A model generated the notes under the pieces. It did not search any database and was not told the origin of the DNA. It saw only the letters and a program-made list of their open reading frames with translations. 39,753 bases of DNA from an uncultured Pseudovibrio sp. (GTDB lineage: Bacteria; Pseudomonadota; Alphaproteobacteria; Rhizobiales; Stappiaceae), in the NCBI GenBank assembly GCA_947496145.1, contig CANMBS010000046.1, positions 1 to 39,753 on the forward strand. Reading direction: 5' to 3'. This document shows, in pieces, positions 7,961-15,714 of the stretch (within the stretch, counting starts at the first letter, position 1; every line of letters starts with the position of its first letter). The translations under genes and the position numbers were made by a program.

Positions 7961-8796
7961 ATTATTTAAAACCTCAAGCAAATTTCAATCATGTAGATTA
8001 CATAAAATATCTAAGAAAAGTTCCAAAATTACTTCTTTAGATATTTCAGCATCTTTCCCATCTATCATTTTAAAAGGCTAAATCTCAAATGCCCTAAAAT
8101 TTCATCTTCCCGTCAAACTATCAAACCTATTAGGCATCCACACCTATTGGATAAAGCAGTAGCAAATACTTAAAATATAAAATATTTACTTGAGCAACAG
8201 AGTCATTTAACTCAACCAATCAATATCTTAATTTAAATAACACATAGCCCTAGGAAATAACATTTTCAAAACAAGACTACACTAAGAATAACTAAGATAA
8301 CTCCCGAAATTAAATCATTTCTTACATTAGAATTCACTCAAAATTACCTAACGAGTGCAATAACAATTATCAAAGATAAATATTCAAAATTCGACAATCA
8401 AGCAAGCCAATTCTACAAGTTATCAAAAAGATGAGATAAATTACTTCATAATTACTTCGCAATCCAAATGTAATTGACAAATAATTTTAAAGCCTTTGAA
8501 GAATATCTAGTGTTTGCGCTGCCCCACCTCACCCCCCTTCCGCAATTCCCCTACGTAAATAACGGACACTAGAGCAAGAAAATCAACAGAAATACGATTA
8601 TTAATAGATTATTTTATAAATAAAATAATGCATATTATATAGATTATATTATTTAATTCGAAATATTACCAAATATAAAAATGACTAATATTATAACAAA
8701 AAAAATTTCACTGTATAATATATCTAAGATAATTGCCGTGATTATATCTGGATTGATAATATCTCCGAATATTTACAGTATATATTGAGGTTATTC
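7961..8796. other. 836-bp AT-rich divergent intergenic region
   Basis: This spacer between the ATP-grasp and radical SAM genes is strikingly AT-rich, with no open frame of note. Within it lies a short C-rich island (8514-8565) flanked by the inverted 7-mers CTAGTGT (8507-8513) and ACACTAG (8566-8572). A TATAAT at 8714-8719 could be a -10 box for the rightward gene, though no good -35 stands before it. Such AT-rich divergent promoters are common binding regions for xenogeneic silencers; in alphaproteobacteria MucR/Ros proteins do this, and that role here is inference. I see no tRNA or small RNA that I can defend. Confidence 0.6.
8507..8572. repeat. C-rich island with flanking CTAGTGT/ACACTAG inverted repeat
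   Basis: Inside the AT-rich spacer, 52 bases of different composition (runs of C: GCCCCACCTCACCCCCC) are bracketed by perfect seven-base inverted repeats. The minus strand carries GGGG, GGGGGG, GG and GGGG tracts that could fold as a G-quadruplex. CTAG ends also fit the YTAR target of IS5-type elements, so it could be a tiny insertion scar or a regulatory RNA structure. The function is unknown. Confidence 0.4.
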
Positions 8797-10254
8797 ATGG
8801 TAGATCTTCGATCCAGTGACGAAAATCTTTTAAACACTCGCTTTACATATATGGCACGGAATACAATTGACTACTGGATGGTTCCGGACAGCAAGAAATT
8901 AAGTGAAGCAGAAATAGTTCAAAGCATTTCCACTGCTCCTGTAACGGATGAGACAACATTCCAGTTGTATCTTCACATTCCATTTTGTGCTCAAAAATGT
9001 TCGTTCTGCGCATTCTCAGGAGGAAACACTCTGGATTTTGCGATTGCTGGTGAATACATTGACCTCTTAATTCAGCAACTGCGCAAAATTATTGAAATCA
9101 CGCCTGCCTATGGCCAAAAACGCATTCGTTCCGTGCACATTGGTGGCGGTAGCCCGGATCTGGTACGGAGCCATATTGGCAGGCTTCTTAGTTATGTGCG
9201 TTCTCTGGACGGGATGGATTCAAATACAGAGATCGCAGTGGAATGTGCTCCAGCCACAACCAAGCCCGACTTTCTGGATGAGTTAATCGCTCACGATGTG
9301 ACGAAGCTCAGTTTCGGCGTGCAGAGCATCAATCCCGATATCAGAGCTAATATTCGCCTGCCCCGTTCAATGCGTAAGGTAGAGCAGCTATGCGAGTATG
9401 TTGGCGGCAAAATCCCAATCGTGAATTGCGATTTCATAACCGGATTGCCAGGTCAAACACTTGCTGATGTTGAAGCCGACCTTGACTACGCTTTGAAACA
9501 CCCTGTTATCAACGCTGTAAGCACGTACCTGCTGACACCTGGGGCAGCCCCATCACTGGTCGCTGACGTAAAGAGCGAAAAAGTACCCCATGTTCCAACA
9601 CATAAGGAGCAGGCAGTTATGCGTTTGCATTCTTACAGCGCATTGCAGCAGGCTGGTTGGGTACGTCGTGGAACAAACACTTATGTCGACAAAGCATCCG
9701 TCAGTGAAGAGATTCTGGATCATTTACCTGGCAACGAGTGCATCGGGGCGGCACATTACGATACATTCTTAATTGCAGCTGGCGCACAGGCAATAGGCTC
9801 AGCTCCAGGTGTTCGTTTTGAAAACACAGTTGATATCAATCACTGGAAAGAAGCCATACGCAATGGTGAGTTCGGCTTCAATCTCAGGAAGTCAGCGCTT
9901 CATCATCAGAAAGATATGTCTTTGTGGACGTTCCCGTTATTTTATGAAAGGCTAAAGAAAGAACGGCTTCACGCGATGATTGATGCTGGTGATGTGGACG
10001 CAGCACAACTCGCCACCCTGCAAGATTTGATTGATGAAGCGCTTATTATTGAAGGGCCAGAGGATTACCGTCTCTCAATATTAGGAGAGGTTTTCATGGG
10101 ACATATTGTAAGACTATTGAAGAAGGAAGAAGGCCAGAAAGTCATTGATGACTACATCCATGAAGGCTTCAAGATTGGTGAGGCAATTAATGCTGGTGTA
10201 ATCAATCAGGACAACACCGCAAATAACCGTCAGAGTGTTGTTGAACGAATGTAG
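8797..10254 (+). CDS. HemN-like radical SAM enzyme (class C / HemW-HutW relative)
   Basis: This 485-residue radical SAM protein has the CxxxCxxC cluster motif of the HemN family in YLHIPFCAQKCSFCAF (C64, C68, C71), then IGGGSPDL for SAM binding. VTKLSFGVQSINPDIRANIR and CDFITGLPGQTLADVEADL are the usual HemN-core motifs. A HemN C-terminal domain is present at the end (LIDEALIIEGPEDYRLSILG). The family includes coproporphyrinogen dehydrogenase, HemW, the haem-opening ChuW/HutW enzymes and class C radical SAM methylases and cyclopropanases of natural-product pathways. Context argues against haem synthesis: no haem genes are near, and it diverges from an ATP-grasp/MFS operon. The start is the ATG at 8797, six bases after GAGG; the TTG at 8785 overlaps that site. 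A hairpin follows the gene. The reaction is unknown. Confidence 0.85.
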   Translation: MVDLRSSDENLLNTRFTYMARNTIDYWMVPDSKKLSEAEIVQSISTAPVTDETTFQLYLHIPFCAQKCSFCAFSGGNTLDFAIAGEYIDLLIQQLRKIIEITPAYGQKRIRSVHIGGGSPDLVRSHIGRLLSYVRSLDGMDSNTEIAVECAPATTKPDFLDELIAHDVTKLSFGVQSINPDIRANIRLPRSMRKVEQLCEYVGGKIPIVNCDFITGLPGQTLADVEADLDYALKHPVINAVSTYLLTPGAAPSLVADVKSEKVPHVPTHKEQAVMRLHSYSALQQAGWVRRGTNTYVDKASVSEEILDHLPGNECIGAAHYDTFLIAAGAQAIGSAPGVRFENTVDINHWKEAIRNGEFGFNLRKSALHHQKDMSLWTFPLFYERLKKERLHAMIDAGDVDAAQLATLQDLIDEALIIEGPEDYRLSILGEVFMGHIVRLLKKEEGQKVIDDYIHEGFKIGEAINAGVINQDNTANNRQSVVERM

Positions 10255-10567
10255 GCAGATGCAAGCCTGCTATAGGGATTGTTGTTTGGATCAGACAAGC
10301 GCGTTGGCTACTTTTCGCCAATGCGCTTGTTCTCTGCGGATCGACAGTATTTTCTGTCAGATTAAGTCTGCTTTAGGCGGGTAGAATGATTGCCACTTAC
10401 TTTGGCCTTCAGACAAGCTTTATCCTGATCGGCACCACGTTTTCCGAGGTCATCTCCAAGTTGCAGAGCATAACACTCGATCCAACGACAGATGGCTGTG
10501 TAACCCACCTCCTCCTTCGCTCTTCCGGCAACTCCTCAAGATCACAAAAGATATAACGCTAATATAA
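10255..10567. other. convergent intergenic region with possible gene remnant
   Basis: After the terminator hairpin, about 230 bases lie between the convergent radical SAM and creatininase genes. On the minus strand one frame stays open for about 57 codons (roughly 10545 down to 10370) without a usable start codon. It reads protein-like (TAICRWIECYALQLGDDLGK), so it may be the decayed end of a gene. I do not recognise the family. Confidence 0.35.
10295..10330 (+). terminator. terminator-like hairpin after the radical SAM gene
   Basis: ACAAGCGC-GTTGGC pairs with GCCAAT-GCGCTTGT around the loop TACTTTTC, a stem of about 14 pairs with minor mismatch. The following bases TTCTCT are only weakly T-rich, so it may work best as a bidirectional or Rho-assisted terminator between convergent genes. 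Confidence 0.6.
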
Positions 10568-11335
10568 TTAGGGTAGCTCTTTCATCTCTGCCAAGATCCT
10601 GGAGAGTTCCTCTATGACGACGTTTGTAATCAACTGGCCTTTTTCTGCGCTTGCCGTGGTTGCGTCTCCAACGACACCGCTTCCACCAGAGATGCGTTTC
10701 ATGGATCTGATATAATCGACTGTGTTTCCTCCGGTCAGCCCTGCATCATAACGCTTTCCAGCCTGTTCAAATTGCAGACCTTCAGGCATGCGGTCCAGAT
10801 TTACCTTCTGAGGTTGAGCCAGGAGCATTATTGATGTCTCAAACTCGCAGGCGTGTCCTGTACCAAGTTTCCCGGAGTCAGAAATAGCGGCTAACTGTTC
10901 AGCAGCAGCTCGCCACCAGGCAGTAAACAGAATACGGACGTTCCTGCCGCACTTCACCCCAAGCTTTTCAGCGATCACTTTGCCAATCGCGTTGTTGCCG
11001 CCATGGGAGTTGAGAATAAGAATATTCCTGAAGCCGTGATGAAGGACAGATTCGAGAATACCCAGTACATAGTTCATGAAGGCTTCATGGGTAACTGTTA
11101 GCGACCCGGTGAAGTCCATGTGATGTTCAGAGCATCCGACTTTAACGCATGGCAATGTCAGAATCCCATTACCAAGCTTCTTGTTAAGTTCCTTGAGAAA
11201 GAACTCTCCAATATCTGAATCCACTGAAACTGGCAAATGAGGGCCGTGCTGTTCAATTGCAGCAATATTCAACAGAACAGGCGTTTCGCGGTCAAATTTG
11301 TCCAGATCAACGGTGCTCAGATCTTCCCAGTTCAT
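10568..11335 (-). CDS. creatininase-family amidohydrolase
   Basis: This 255-residue cytosolic metal enzyme belongs to the creatininase superfamily (COG1402). The first metal motif reads IEQHGPHLPVSVDSD: E28, H30 and D39 keep the spacing of Glu34, His36 and Asp45 of Pseudomonas creatininase. LNSHGGNN (H111) and GHACEFETS (H161, E164) complete the active-site set. The family hydrolyses small cyclic or N-acyl amides; members include creatininase, FAPy deformylase and MftE. Nothing here proves creatinine as substrate. The ATG at 11333-11335 has AGGAG six bases upstream. It is the last gene of a minus-strand operon with a GntR regulator and a RidA-like protein, divergent from a TRAP transporter with an enolase-superfamily enzyme, so it probably opens an amide bond in the imported compound. 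Confidence 0.88.
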   Translation of the reverse strand: MNWEDLSTVDLDKFDRETPVLLNIAAIEQHGPHLPVSVDSDIGEFFLKELNKKLGNGILTLPCVKVGCSEHHMDFTGSLTVTHEAFMNYVLGILESVLHHGFRNILILNSHGGNNAIGKVIAEKLGVKCGRNVRILFTAWWRAAAEQLAAISDSGKLGTGHACEFETSIMLLAQPQKVNLDRMPEGLQFEQAGKRYDAGLTGGNTVDYIRSMKRISGGSGVVGDATTASAEKGQLITNVVIEELSRILAEMKELP

Positions 11336-11378
11336 ATCTCGCTCCTGATAGTATTAGTTTGACATCAGGTCAAAGGAC

Positions 11379-11768
11379 CTAGTGATGCACTGCCCACATT
11401 TCGATTTCCACTTTGAATGTAGAAAGCAGGCCCGTCTGTACAGCGGTGCGGACAGGGCGCGGCTCTGGCATATATTGCTGATAAACAACATTGAACCGGT
11501 CCCACTCTTCCAGATCTGTCAAGAAGACATTGACTTTGAATACGTCGCTAAAATCACATCCGACTGTCTGAAGCTGCTTCAGGCAGTTGTCCAGAGTAAC
11601 CCGCGTTTGCTCTTCAATTGTTTTTCCAACAACATTACCGTCATCATCTAAAGGTGCCTGACCGGAGATCAGAGCAATCTTGTCAGCCTTAACGATCAGA
11701 ACCGGGGAATACGGCCCTGCGGTCACGTGCTGGCTTGCCTCTGATGGAAGGTGTTTACCGATTTCCAT
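11379..11768 (-). CDS. RidA/YjgF family enamine-imine deaminase-like protein
   Basis: This 129-residue protein matches the Rid family over its full length. The fold motifs are ISGQAPLDDDGNVVG, EEQTRVTLDNCLKQLQTVG, and DVFKVNVFLTDLEEWDRFN. The conserved arginine that holds the substrate carboxylate is kept in PRPVRTAVQTGL, followed by VEIEMWAV. RidA homotrimers hydrolyse reactive 2-imino or enamino acids to keto acids and ammonia; other Rid subgroups act in specific catabolic pathways. The position between a GntR regulator and a creatininase-family enzyme argues for a pathway-specific role, perhaps deaminating an imine formed after amide cleavage or dehydration. The ATG at 11766-11768 is preceded by GGAG at ten bases. 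Confidence 0.9.
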   Translation of the reverse strand: MEIGKHLPSEASQHVTAGPYSPVLIVKADKIALISGQAPLDDDGNVVGKTIEEQTRVTLDNCLKQLQTVGCDFSDVFKVNVFLTDLEEWDRFNVVYQQYMPEPRPVRTAVQTGLLSTFKVEIEMWAVHH

Positions 11769-11784
11769 GTGAATTCATCTCCAC

Positions 11785-12465
11785 TTATGTGTTTACACTC
11801 AATATCATCTTGTCGAGAAACTCGCGGCTCGCGGCCTCTGCTTTCTCAGGATCATTTTGCTCAACGGGTTCAGCGATTGCTTCCAGTGAACGAACCATAT
11901 TGTTTCTGATAACCAGACTGACTCGGGTTTTGGGACGCTCGCCTCCGTAGCGAACATCCTCGCGGGCTTTGATAATCAAATCAAAGATATGCAGCAAAAA
12001 GCCGTTCTCGGTGATCTCATAGAGGAGGCGGAAAAACTGGTAGACGCCTTCTTTATAGTCCAGCCAGTCTTCAGGGTTGGCCACACGTTCCAATCGTCTT
12101 CGCAGTTCTTCTTTATGCTCTGAGTTTGCATAGCGGGCAGCTGTTGCAACGACCCATGGCTCAAATGCGGCCCGGGCTTCCACGTGCTCCGCCAGATTGC
12201 CGCGTTTAATGTCTACACCATGATCAATCGTTTCAACCGCACTGTCGAGACGATCAGAAACAAAAGTGCCACTCCCGACCTTTCGGAAAATAAGCCCCTT
12301 TTCCTCAAGGTCCTGCAACACACGCTGCACAGCCCCTCTGCTAATCTCGAACTGATCAGCAAAAGAGCGCTCCGTCGGCAACCGCTGGCCAGGAGTGAGG
12401 TCACCATTTCTTAGAGCATTCAGTAAATGAGTATGAAGATCGGTCGAATGTGTGCCTTGTTTCAT
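11785..12465 (-). CDS. GntR-family regulator, FCD subfamily, of the TRAP/creatininase locus
   Basis: This 226-residue regulator has an N-terminal winged helix with the GntR signature GQRLPTERSFADQFEISRGA followed by VQRVLQDLEEKGLIFRKVGS. The C-terminal helical domain with EHVEARAAFEPWVVATAARY is typical of FCD ligand binding. It heads the operon with the RidA-like and creatininase genes and faces the TRAP operon. The 297-bp divergent region carries inverted and repeated TCCAAT motifs, so it likely represses both directions until the transported acid or an intermediate binds. The ligand is unknown. The start is the ATG at 12463-12465; the ribosome-binding site is weak. Confidence 0.88.
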   Translation of the reverse strand: MKQGTHSTDLHTHLLNALRNGDLTPGQRLPTERSFADQFEISRGAVQRVLQDLEEKGLIFRKVGSGTFVSDRLDSAVETIDHGVDIKRGNLAEHVEARAAFEPWVVATAARYANSEHKEELRRRLERVANPEDWLDYKEGVYQFFRLLYEITENGFLLHIFDLIIKAREDVRYGGERPKTRVSLVIRNNMVRSLEAIAEPVEQNDPEKAEAASREFLDKMILSVNT

Positions 12466-12534
12466 GTCTCTGGTATTTCCCTAAATCCGTAATTCAAGAA
12501 CTACTAATACAACCGTCCTTCATTTGGGACCCCA

Positions 12535-12692
12535 TTTTGGTCGCATCGATCCAATTAATCAACCAAAATAGATCCAATTCGGATCATTTGTGTATATCAA
12601 TGCATTTTGCAAGCGAACACTCGGCACAATACCTAACTATTTCTCGTTGACATATAGATATTTCAGTCCAATATAGGTCCAATAAATCCAAT
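12535..12692. promoter_or_regulatory. divergent control region with inverted repeat and five TCCAAT repeats
   Basis: TTTTGGT (12535-12541) and ACCAAAA (12562-12568) form a perfect inverted repeat. TCCAAT occurs at 12550, 12573, 12667, 12678 and 12687; the last three are spaced 11 and 9 bases, about one helical turn. They lie between the GntR gene and the TRAP genes. They are candidate operators of the adjacent regulator or another activator; binding is inferred. Confidence 0.45.
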
Positions 12693-12762
12693 TCCGGTGC
12701 GATTCCCATCCCCAGCGGAAGCGGGTTGAACGTTTTGCGCGTTTAATTTTCGGGAGATTTCT

Positions 12763-13296
12763 ATGCGCAGATTTTGCGGTCAGGCTTCTAGAGTTATCGA
12801 TATCGCATTGAACAGGATCATTATTTTAATGTTTTCAATCCTGCTTCTGGATGTTTGGTTCGCCGTTCTGGATCGTTACATCTTTAAATGGCAGGTAATC
12901 TGGACAGAAGAAGCAGCACGTTATCTGATGGTCTGGACCATGCTACTGGCAATAGCGACTGCTATGTATCGCAGACAACATGTCTTTATTTCATTTATCT
13001 ACGAGAAGGTCCCGGAAAAGCAAAGACTGGTGCTGGCGGCGCTCATTGATATCTTAAGCATTTCGGTTTTTCTGGCTATTGCCGTTTTATCGATTAGTTT
13101 TTCAATGAAAGCCCTTGGCACTCGAACTTCTATTTTTGGAATGCCTCTGGCGGTTCCTCATGCAGCCGTGGGCGTCTCGTTTCTCCTCACTGCTGTTCAA
13201 CTCTCTCTTATGTTCATTCGTGATTTCGGCAAGCTTCCGGTTCCGGAGCTTGAAGTTGATGTGTCCAATAAGACCAGTCAGGGGGCAGACCAATGA
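12763..13296 (+). CDS. TRAP transporter small permease (DctQ type), locus 1
   Basis: This 177-residue protein has four hydrophobic segments (about 19-40, 56-74, 95-117, 133-155), as expected of a TRAP small membrane subunit. The conserved WTEEAARYLMVWTMLLA sits in segment 2, with RRQHVFISF after it. It pairs with the large permease, whose ATGA start overlaps its stop by four bases, to import a carboxylate with Na+. The ATG at 12763 has GGGAG at a spacing of six. It is the first gene of the operon with the large permease, binding protein and enolase-superfamily enzyme. Confidence 0.93.
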   Translation: MRRFCGQASRVIDIALNRIIILMFSILLLDVWFAVLDRYIFKWQVIWTEEAARYLMVWTMLLAIATAMYRRQHVFISFIYEKVPEKQRLVLAALIDILSISVFLAIAVLSISFSMKALGTRTSIFGMPLAVPHAAVGVSFLLTAVQLSLMFIRDFGKLPVPELEVDVSNKTSQGADQ

Positions 13297-14582
13297 TTGT
13301 TGCAGTCTTATTTATTGTAAGTTTGCTGGTTGGCATGCCAATTGGAGTTGCGATCGGGGTTGCAACTTTTGCAGGGTACATTGCTCTGGGTGGCGGCATC
13401 ATCGACAACAACTTCCTCGTCATGGTTCCAAGCCGAATGTTCGCTGCCCTGAACAGCTTTGCATTTCTGGCAATGCCTTTTTTCATTCTTGCTGGCGAAA
13501 TCATGAACAAGACCGGTATTACTGACCGCATTCTTCTGTTTGCCAAAGCACTTGTTGGGCACTGGCGCGGAGGGCTGGCCCACACAAACATGCTCGCTTC
13601 GCTGCTTTTTGCAGGGGTTTCCGGCTCAGCAACCGCAGATGCTGCCGCATTTGGCCGAACCCTTGTTCCTGCCATGGTGCGCAACGGTTACACCCGTTCA
13701 TATGCCTGTGCCATTACAGCGGCAGGTTCCATCGTTGGCCCAACAGTGCCTCCATCCAGCCTGATGGTGCTCTATGGCTCCATCATGGGGGTTTCCATAG
13801 CAGGTCTGTTTGCTTCAGGTATTTTGCCGGGCGTTATTATTACACTGCTGTGCATGGCGTTGATTGCTCTTCGCGGTAAAGCCAGGAACCTGCCTCGTGA
13901 AGATAATATTCTGAGCCTTCTGATTGTCTGGGAAGCATTCAAGCGTGCGTTCCTTGCGCTTCTGATGCCTGGTATCATCCTCGGCGGCATTCTGGGCGGG
14001 ATTGTAACTCCAACTGAAGCTGCCGCGATTGCAGTTGCTTATGCTCTCTTCATCGGCATTTTTGTCTATAAAAACCTTAAGCTCTCTGATTTACCTGAAA
14101 TTCTGGCAAGAACTGCACGCATCAATGGTGTTGTGTTCCTGATTGTTGCGATTGCATCTGCGCTTGGCTGGTGGCTTGGATTTGAGCGCATACCTCAAAA
14201 CCTTGCTAAAGGCTTGCTTGCAATCAGTGAAAACAAGGACCTGATCCTGCTTATGCTGATTGGCATCCTGCTGGCTTTTGGAATGGTGATGGATATCGCC
14301 GCAGTTCTGATCATCATGGGTCCTGTCCTCCTGCCGATTATGGCTCATATCGGTATTGATCCAATTCACGCAGGCATCATCGTTGTTCTTGCTCTGAACA
14401 TTTCTCTGATGACTCCCCCCATTGGCGCATGCCTTTTCGTCCTCTCGTCTGTAACCGGCGAGAAGATTGGCGGGATCATGAAAGACCTTTGGCCCTTCCT
14501 GCTTCTGGAAGTCGCCATCCTTCTGGGTTTTGCATTCTCTCCAGATGTAGCCCTCTTCATTCCGAGACTACTCGGTTTTTAA
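13293..14582 (+). CDS. TRAP transporter large permease (DctM type), locus 1
   Basis: This 429-residue integral membrane protein has about twelve hydrophobic segments. Family motifs include FLAMPFFILAGEIMNKTGIT, LLFAGVSGSATADAAAFG, AGSIVGPTVPPSSLMVLYGS, and VTPTEAAAIAVAYALFIG, the usual DctM sites for sodium and substrate. The C-terminal half has LNISLMTPPIGACLFVLSS. The length is standard. It overlaps the small-permease gene by four bases and is followed 28 bases later by the binding-protein gene. The order Q-M-P is a common TRAP layout. Confidence 0.95.
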   Translation: MIVAVLFIVSLLVGMPIGVAIGVATFAGYIALGGGIIDNNFLVMVPSRMFAALNSFAFLAMPFFILAGEIMNKTGITDRILLFAKALVGHWRGGLAHTNMLASLLFAGVSGSATADAAAFGRTLVPAMVRNGYTRSYACAITAAGSIVGPTVPPSSLMVLYGSIMGVSIAGLFASGILPGVIITLLCMALIALRGKARNLPREDNILSLLIVWEAFKRAFLALLMPGIILGGILGGIVTPTEAAAIAVAYALFIGIFVYKNLKLSDLPEILARTARINGVVFLIVAIASALGWWLGFERIPQNLAKGLLAISENKDLILLMLIGILLAFGMVMDIAAVLIIMGPVLLPIMAHIGIDPIHAGIIVVLALNISLMTPPIGACLFVLSSVTGEKIGGIMKDLWPFLLLEVAILLGFAFSPDVALFIPRLLGF

Positions 14583-14610
14583 AATCTCTTGGAAATTGGG
14601 AGTAAATACC

Positions 14611-15645
14611 ATGAGATCTCTAAGGACATTACTTGCCACTGTTTGCATCTCAGCTCTGTTGGGAGGGGCTGCTAATGCAGAGCTGATGCGTATTGGCCAT
14701 GATGCACCACCAGAAGCGAAGGGCAACGTTACACACGCTTATTCTGCTGTTTTGGGCTCTGCTGTTGAAGCTGCAACCAACGGCGAAATTGATGTAGAAA
14801 TCTACCCGAACAATCAGCTTGGCAGCAGTGAAGAGCGTTTGCAACAGCTGCGTGATGGTATCATTCAGGGCACCATAGCTTCTCTCGGTTCCCTGACCCC
14901 GGTATATCCTGATCTGGACATTCTGAACCTGCCTTTCGCTTTCGACAATATGGCAGCGGTCTATAAGGTTTATGAGGGTGACTTCGGCAAGAAGCTGGCC
15001 CGGGCAATCGAAGAGAAGCTGGGTGATGTGGTGGTTCTGGGTATCGCTGATCCGGGCGGGTTCTTTGCGCTGACCAACTCCAAAAAGCCCGTCAATACTC
15101 TTGAGGACTTTAAAGGGCTGCGTATTCGTACGATGACTGTTCCGGCTCACCAGCGCCTCATTCAGGCTCTGGGTGCAGAAGCCTATCCTCTGGCCTGGAG
15201 TGAGGTTTACACTGGCCTTCAGACTGGCGTAATTGACGGACAGATGAACCCGGTCCCAACGGTTTACCGTACAAAACTCTATGAAGTTCAGAGTTCAACC
15301 AGTCTGATCAAACACCTCTACAACCCGATGTTCTTCCTGGTCAACAAAGACTTCTTTGAAGGTCTGACACCAGAGCAGCAGGACATTTTAAGAGCATCCA
15401 GCATGGAAGCCGTTGTCGCAACCCGTGGGCTGGGCCGCATTTCCGAAGCTGAAGACACCATTGACCTGAAAGAAAAAATGGACGTCAACACTCCATCCAT
15501 GGAGGAAATTGCCCGGATGCGCAAAGTTGCGGTGAGTGAGATGGATAAATACTTTGATGAAACTCTCACTGACAGCGGCAAAGCACTGCTGACAGAATTC
15601 AAAGCTGCAATCAAGAAAGCAAATGGGTCTGTTTATCTGAAATAG
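14611..15645 (+). CDS. TRAP transporter substrate-binding protein (DctP type), locus 1
   Basis: This 344-residue periplasmic protein has a Sec signal peptide (MRSLRTLLATVCISALLGGA, cleavage near NA-EL at 23-24). DctP-family motifs follow: a YPNNQLGSSEERLQQLRDG region, DFKGLRIRTMTVPAHQRLIQ with the arginine that clamps the ligand carboxylate, and LAWSEVYTGLQTGVIDGQMN. The substrate should be a small carboxylic acid. Context (amidohydrolase, RidA-like, enolase superfamily) suggests an amide- or amino-substituted hydroxy acid, but that is inference. The ATG at 14611 has GGGAG eight bases upstream; an in-frame TTG at 14596 lies before that site and is rejected. Confidence 0.94.
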   Translation: MRSLRTLLATVCISALLGGAANAELMRIGHDAPPEAKGNVTHAYSAVLGSAVEAATNGEIDVEIYPNNQLGSSEERLQQLRDGIIQGTIASLGSLTPVYPDLDILNLPFAFDNMAAVYKVYEGDFGKKLARAIEEKLGDVVVLGIADPGGFFALTNSKKPVNTLEDFKGLRIRTMTVPAHQRLIQALGAEAYPLAWSEVYTGLQTGVIDGQMNPVPTVYRTKLYEVQSSTSLIKHLYNPMFFLVNKDFFEGLTPEQQDILRASSMEAVVATRGLGRISEAEDTIDLKEKMDVNTPSMEEIARMRKVAVSEMDKYFDETLTDSGKALLTEFKAAIKKANGSVYLK

Positions 15646-15663
15646 GCAGTATTCAGCATATCT

Positions 15664-15685
15664 GGTCGGGGTTACAGCCCCGGCC
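15664..15685 (+). promoter_or_regulatory. intercistronic hairpin between binding-protein and enolase-superfamily genes
   Basis: GGTCGGGG pairs with CCCCGGCC around the loop TTACAG: eight pairs, one of them G-T. No T-run follows, so it is more likely an mRNA 3'-end protector or attenuator than a full terminator. It lies in the 69-bp gap after the TRAP binding-protein gene. Confidence 0.5.
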
Positions 15686-15714
15686 ACACTCTCCTGTCAA
15701 TACCGGTAGCCACC

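Noticed and set aside
8797-10254. Calling the radical SAM protein HemN or HemW
   Set aside because: The cluster motif and C-terminal domain fit the superfamily, but the context lacks haem or rdgB/rph neighbours, so a specific name is not supported.
10370-10545. A real gene on the minus strand in the convergent region
   Set aside because: The frame is open and protein-like but has no start codon and no known family; recorded only as a possible remnant.
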